Origin: an uncultured Prevotellaceae bacterium
Lineage (GTDB): Bacteria > Bacteroidota > Bacteroidia > Bacteroidales > Bacteroidaceae
DNA: 45,078 nucleotides
NCBI GenBank assembly: GCA_902786665.1
Contig: CADADN010000028.1
Location: 1 to 45,078 of the forward strand
Direction: 5' to 3'
In this document: one piece after another, positions 42,701-45,078 of the stretch
How the letters are laid out: each line of letters begins with the position of its first letter
How positions within the stretch are numbered: the first letter of the stretch is position 1
Made by a program: the position numbers and the translations under genes
The notes under the pieces: generated by a model
The model's input: the letters and a program-made list of their open reading frames with translations, nothing else
What the model was told of the DNA's origin: nothing
The model's database searches: none

Positions 42701-43861
42701 CGACCATGTGTAGCCGTCCTCGGAGACCTGCAGCATCGTCTTGCCCGGTGGTTCGTGTTCATGGCGCGGGTTGGTGAGGTAGTGCAGGTAGAACTTCCCG
42801 TTCCACCAGGCCAACATGGGTTGGTGGTTGTAGGTCCAGGGGCACTCGCCACGCATCGTCTGGATGCTATGGACGCCCACCACGGGTTTCAAGCCACCGT
42901 CGTGACGCTCGGGGCGGGCGATGGTGCCGCCGGTGTAATGCACCACGTCGCGGTTGTATTTCACCAGGTTCTCCACCAGTTCCTCGGGAGCCATGAAGAC
43001 GGTGCCATGCTTGTGCCCCGGAGGGAAGACGACAGCGCCGGTCTGGTCCTGGAAATGGATGAAGTCCTTCGTGCGGTGGGCGCCGTAGATGCCGTGGCGG
43101 TAGGAGTCGTAGTAGATGTACCACCAGTCGCCCACCTTCGCCGTCGTCGGCCCCTCGGTGAACGACTCGGTGAAAGGCTCGGAGGATTCGCTCCACGGTC
43201 CGTAGGGGGAGGAGGCGAAGGCCACCTTGATGTTGCGCATCGGACGGGAGTTGTCTTTCACCACCATCACATAGTCGCCTTTCCCACGCTTCACCAAGGT
43301 GGCGTCGATGGCGCTATAGCCAGGGTCATAGAAAAGGGCGGCCTTGCTGAAGGTCTTGAAATCCTTCGTGGTGACATAGTAGAGGCGGTGGTTGTTGAGG
43401 TGGTCTTCCTGGTGGTCGGGAAATTTTCCGGGGACGCAGGAGGCCCACACCACGAGGTATTGCCGGCGCTCGTCGTCGTAGAACAGTTCCGGAGCCCACA
43501 CGTTGACGGTCGTCGTGTCGGACATCACTTCGACGAACTGCTGCTTGCTCCAGTGGATGAGGTCTTTGGAAGAAGCGTGGCCGAAGCCGCGGTCTCCTCG
43601 CCACGAACTGGTCCACACGAGGTGGAACGTGCCGTCGGGTCCACGCACGATGGAAGGGTCGCGCATCACCCGCTGCACTCCCACCTCGGGCGTGAGGAAC
43701 ACGCCCTGGATGGAGTCCCACCGCACACCATCGCGGCTGTAGATGAAGCGCAACCCTTCGGTGGCGGGTTCGTGGAAGGAGGTGGACACATAGATGTCCT
43801 GCGCGGACGCATGTGCAAAAAAAAGCGACAGCAACAGCGCGAGGGTGAAAGTTTTTTGCAT
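39734..43861 (-). CDS. Triple-domain glycosidase: GH43 + GH143-like propeller + GH142-like
   Basis: A 1375-residue exported protein with signal peptide MQKTFTLALLLSLFFAHASA. Residues 22-320 form a GH43-type five-bladed propeller with catalytic residues in MRDPS (Asp68), YSAIDATLV (about Asp186) and FTEGPTT (about Glu236). Residues about 335-740 form a second propeller, sialidase-like (YNHQPMLAWWNGKFYLHYL, SEDGYTWSEP, SADGGNTWR), resembling GH143. A beta-sandwich linker follows (740-890). Residues about 900-1375 form an (alpha/alpha)6 domain (REIYYFRWWTLRKHI, GLYWQGDVQDGMEESISGG, EWDGAVWPFATSQTL, GEYLDETNGAWL), resembling GH142. In Bacteroides the GH143-GH142 protein and a GH43 arabinofuranosidase for RG-II chains D and E are separate neighbours. 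Here they appear joined. Family assignment of the last two parts is by recalled pattern. Confidence 0.82.
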   Translation of the reverse strand: MQKTFTLALLLSLFFAHASAQDIYVSTSFHEPATEGLRFIYSRDGVRWDSIQGVFLTPEVGVQRVMRDPSIVRGPDGTFHLVWTSSWRGDRGFGHASSKDLIHWSKQQFVEVMSDTTTVNVWAPELFYDDERRQYLVVWASCVPGKFPDHQEDHLNNHRLYYVTTKDFKTFSKAALFYDPGYSAIDATLVKRGKGDYVMVVKDNSRPMRNIKVAFASSPYGPWSESSEPFTESFTEGPTTAKVGDWWYIYYDSYRHGIYGAHRTKDFIHFQDQTGAVVFPPGHKHGTVFMAPEELVENLVKYNRDVVHYTGGTIARPERHDGGLKPVVGVHSIQTMRGECPWTYNHQPMLAWWNGKFYLHYLTNPRHEHEPPGKTMLQVSEDGYTWSEPVELFPEYPVPDGFTKQNLPGVVANGLKAVMHQRVGFYVAPNGKLIAIGNYGIALTPKDDPNDGNGIGRVVREIKRDGSFGPIYFVYYNHDFNERNTLYPWYKRSKDKAFVKAVDALLADPMQRMQWVEEADRNDPLIPLNKAYKAFSGYTLPDGRKVALWKHAVTSLSADGGNTWRVPCDRAPGFVNSNAKIWGQRLTDGTYATVYNPAEYRWPLALSLSSDGLEYTTLSLVNGEVTPLRHGGNYKSYGPQYTRGIQEGNGTPKDSDLWVTYSNNKEDMWVSRIPVPVRLNATTHAQAFPQTDRLSELTDWNLYAPRLCSIILKNGWLNLYDSDPYDYAKAERVIPNTKELEVEFDLMMDQEDEGELDIEFVDDEGNVCSRIVVDSTQTIKVKGGARYGTILKNYEPGVEVHIKAVLSTSLHRAIYYLNGKKACERQFDTPVESISRIVFRTGPLFDKPDINTPADQDFDMPRADERDPAVGYHIANVVSRSLDGDAPAAVLRYADFAHYAERFNAMDDELTPTTIPNTQASLWMERNIPLFDCPDDDFREIYYFRWWTLRKHIKRTPAGYGMTEFLVDRSYADRYNLIACAIGHHVMESRWLRDTTYIHQILRTWYYGNDGQAMTKMNKFSSWNPYAVQQLFKVQGDTAFVLSLKPRLEEEYARWESTNRLPSGLYWQGDVQDGMEESISGGRKKQYARPTINSYMYGNAKALAFINDMCGETEKADTYRQKADTLQHLIETRLWNEDQQFFETLRGDSSACVREAIGFIPWYFNIPKPGIYDMAWKQVTDEKGFSAPYGLTTAERRHPEFRSHGVGRCEWDGAVWPFATSQTLTAMANYLNDYPSPVISDTVFHLQMQRYVEAQHHRGKPYIGEYLDETNGAWLMGDRERSKHYNHSTFNDLVITGIAGLRPQADGSIIVNPLLPRNKWAYFCLDGIRYHGHTLTIIWDSNGQRYHQGSGLTLLIDGIPRAHRPDLGKLTCQAP

Positions 43862-43890
43862 TTGTAGACCAGTCTTTCTTTATATGGTCA

Positions 43891-45078
43891 TCATTCTTCG
43901 ATGATGTAATCTGTCATGGCACGCTTCTCGATGGAGAACCCCATACCCACCTTGACGATGCGGCGGCCATCGGTGGCGTAGCGCTGGGCGTACCCCTTGT
44001 CGTTGATTTGTTCGAGGGCGTCCTGCGCCGTGCCGTTGAGTTTCAGTTCCATCACATAGATGGTGTCGGGCATGAACACCACCATGTCGGCGCGGCCGCG
44101 GGCGCACTTCACCTGCGTCTGCACATAGACGTTGAGCATGGAGAAGATGAGATAGAACGTCCACTCGTAGAACCCTTCCGCCACAGTCACCTCTTCCAAC
44201 TTCTTCTTGAAGCCCTCCACATAGGGCAGTCCTTCGAGGTAAGCCTGCAACTCACGCAGTGCCAGGTCGGTGTCTTTGGCACGCAAGGCGCGCCAGAAAC
44301 GGACGGCGAAGCCAGACCTCACCCCTTCGACATTCATTCCCGTGACCAATGGCAGCAGTCCCTTGGTCAATCCCACGCGCACCTCCTTGTTGGGAATGCT
44401 CAAGGTATATTCCTCAGTCAGCTTGTCGTAATCCTTGATGGTGAGGTAACCGCTTTGGTAAAGCAGTGGCAAGGCATCCACCATGTTCTCCGTAGGTTGG
44501 TCGAAAGCATCGGATGCAACGACAAGGTCGTCCAACTTTGTGATGTCAGTGTGGTAAAGGCGCATCTGTCGCATCAGGTAGGAGGGCGTGCCGCTCTCAA
44601 ACCACCAGTTGCGCAGTTCGCATAGGTTGAACGCCTTCATCAGGCTGAATGGGTTGTAAATGTCGGGCGACTTGTGAGAGAAGTGGTAGCCGTCGTAGGT
44701 ATCGTGCAGCATCTGGCGCATCTCCTTTGGCGTGACCTCATACTCCTTGGCAAGGTGTGCCACGTCGGGTTGCATCTGCTCGTCAATCTCCTCGCCCGTG
44801 ATGCCGCAGATGGCGGCAAATGCAGGATGGAGCGATATGTTGGTGAGGTTGTTCAGCGTGGAGAAGATGCTCAGCTGCGAGAACTTCGTGATGCCGGTGA
44901 TGAAGCAGAAGCGAATCATCGCCTCACGGGCTTTCAAGCATTGGTAGAACTCCTGCATCACACGGCGGAAGGCGGGCAACGTCTCTTCCTCATGGAGCAC
45001 ATCGAGCAATGGTGCGTCATATTCGTCGATGACGACCACCACCTGTTCGCCCGTCTGCTGGTGGGCACGGCGGATGAG
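43891..45078 (-). CDS. AAA-ATPase / PD-(D/E)XK nuclease-like protein, 5' end cut by window
   Basis: The last 395 codons of a second member of the AAA-ATPase-like/PD-(D/E)XK family; the frame runs open to the window edge, so the P-loop lies outside. Walker B is VVVVIDEYDAPLLD. FCFITGITKFSQLSIFSTLNNL is the typical sensor region, and YDGYHFS and YNPFSLM are family motifs. The C-terminal nuclease-like core is GRADMVVFMPDTIYVMELKLNGTAQDALEQI. It differs clearly from the homologue at 25830-27416. It ends 29 bases before the ATG of the triple-fusion hydrolase, with no promoter motif in between, so the hydrolase run may be cotranscribed with it. Confidence 0.92.
   Translation of the reverse strand, partial: LIRRAHQQTGEQVVVVIDEYDAPLLDVLHEEETLPAFRRVMQEFYQCLKAREAMIRFCFITGITKFSQLSIFSTLNNLTNISLHPAFAAICGITGEEIDEQMQPDVAHLAKEYEVTPKEMRQMLHDTYDGYHFSHKSPDIYNPFSLMKAFNLCELRNWWFESGTPSYLMRQMRLYHTDITKLDDLVVASDAFDQPTENMVDALPLLYQSGYLTIKDYDKLTEEYTLSIPNKEVRVGLTKGLLPLVTGMNVEGVRSGFAVRFWRALRAKDTDLALRELQAYLEGLPYVEGFKKKLEEVTVAEGFYEWTFYLIFSMLNVYVQTQVKCARGRADMVVFMPDTIYVMELKLNGTAQDALEQINDKGYAQRYATDGRRIVKVGMGFSIEKRAMTDYIIEE

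Noticed and set aside
42428-43867. 479-codon plus-strand frame opposite the triple-fusion enzyme
   Set aside because: It lies fully antisense to a gene with clear catalytic motifs and signal peptide. Long antisense frames of this kind are a codon-bias effect in the hydrolase genes.

Overview
The window looks like chromosomal DNA of a Bacteroidales bacterium, most likely Prevotellaceae. The signs are promoters of the Bacteroidetes type (TTTG, about 20 bases, TAnnTTTG), the block DUF177-rpmF-fabH-era-der, a trp operon that begins with trpB, and a large set of exported glycan-degrading enzymes. No species can be assigned from sequence reading alone.

Layout. 1-97 is the 3' part of a 5S rRNA with its terminator. 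249-10308 (+) is mostly housekeeping: a zinc-ribbon/SH3 protein, an L,D-transpeptidase, an SpmA-SpmB type fusion, a histidine kinase, DUF177, rpmF, fabH, era, der, a lipoprotein, an MFS-like transporter and a small membrane protein. 10398-13370 (-) holds three secreted proteins of unknown function, two of them tandem paralogues. 13961-19320 (+) has a small membrane protein, an MlaE/MlaF lipid ABC transporter pair, a decayed stretch, an outer-membrane type protein, kdsB and a small secreted protein. 19431-25800 (-) is the trp operon trpB-E-G-D-C-A. It has a consensus promoter, an 18-residue leader peptide with three consecutive Trp codons, and an attenuator terminator; trpF is absent from its usual place. 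25830-27416 (-) is an AAA-ATPase/PD-(D/E)XK protein.

27746-43861 (-) is a tightly packed run of six exported enzymes. In transcription order they are a GH43+GH143-like+GH142-like triple fusion, an esterase with an STN-like domain, a GH95 protein, a GH140-like (apiosidase family) protein, a GH78+BNR/sialidase-like fusion, and a GH2 protein. Together they match the enzyme families known to dismantle the pectin rhamnogalacturonan II. No SusC/SusD pair or regulator lies inside the window. A second AAA/PD-(D/E)XK gene, cut by the window end, sits just upstream.

The most unusual feature runs across the whole window. Gaps between co-directional genes, and a few places inside genes, carry short tandem repeats. 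The unit differs at each site, but the period is nearly always 9 bp (7 at kdsB, 10 after the triple fusion). The tracts usually start within 0-25 bases of the upstream stop codon. Two of them form in-frame N-terminal extensions that start at ATGs overlapping the upstream stop.
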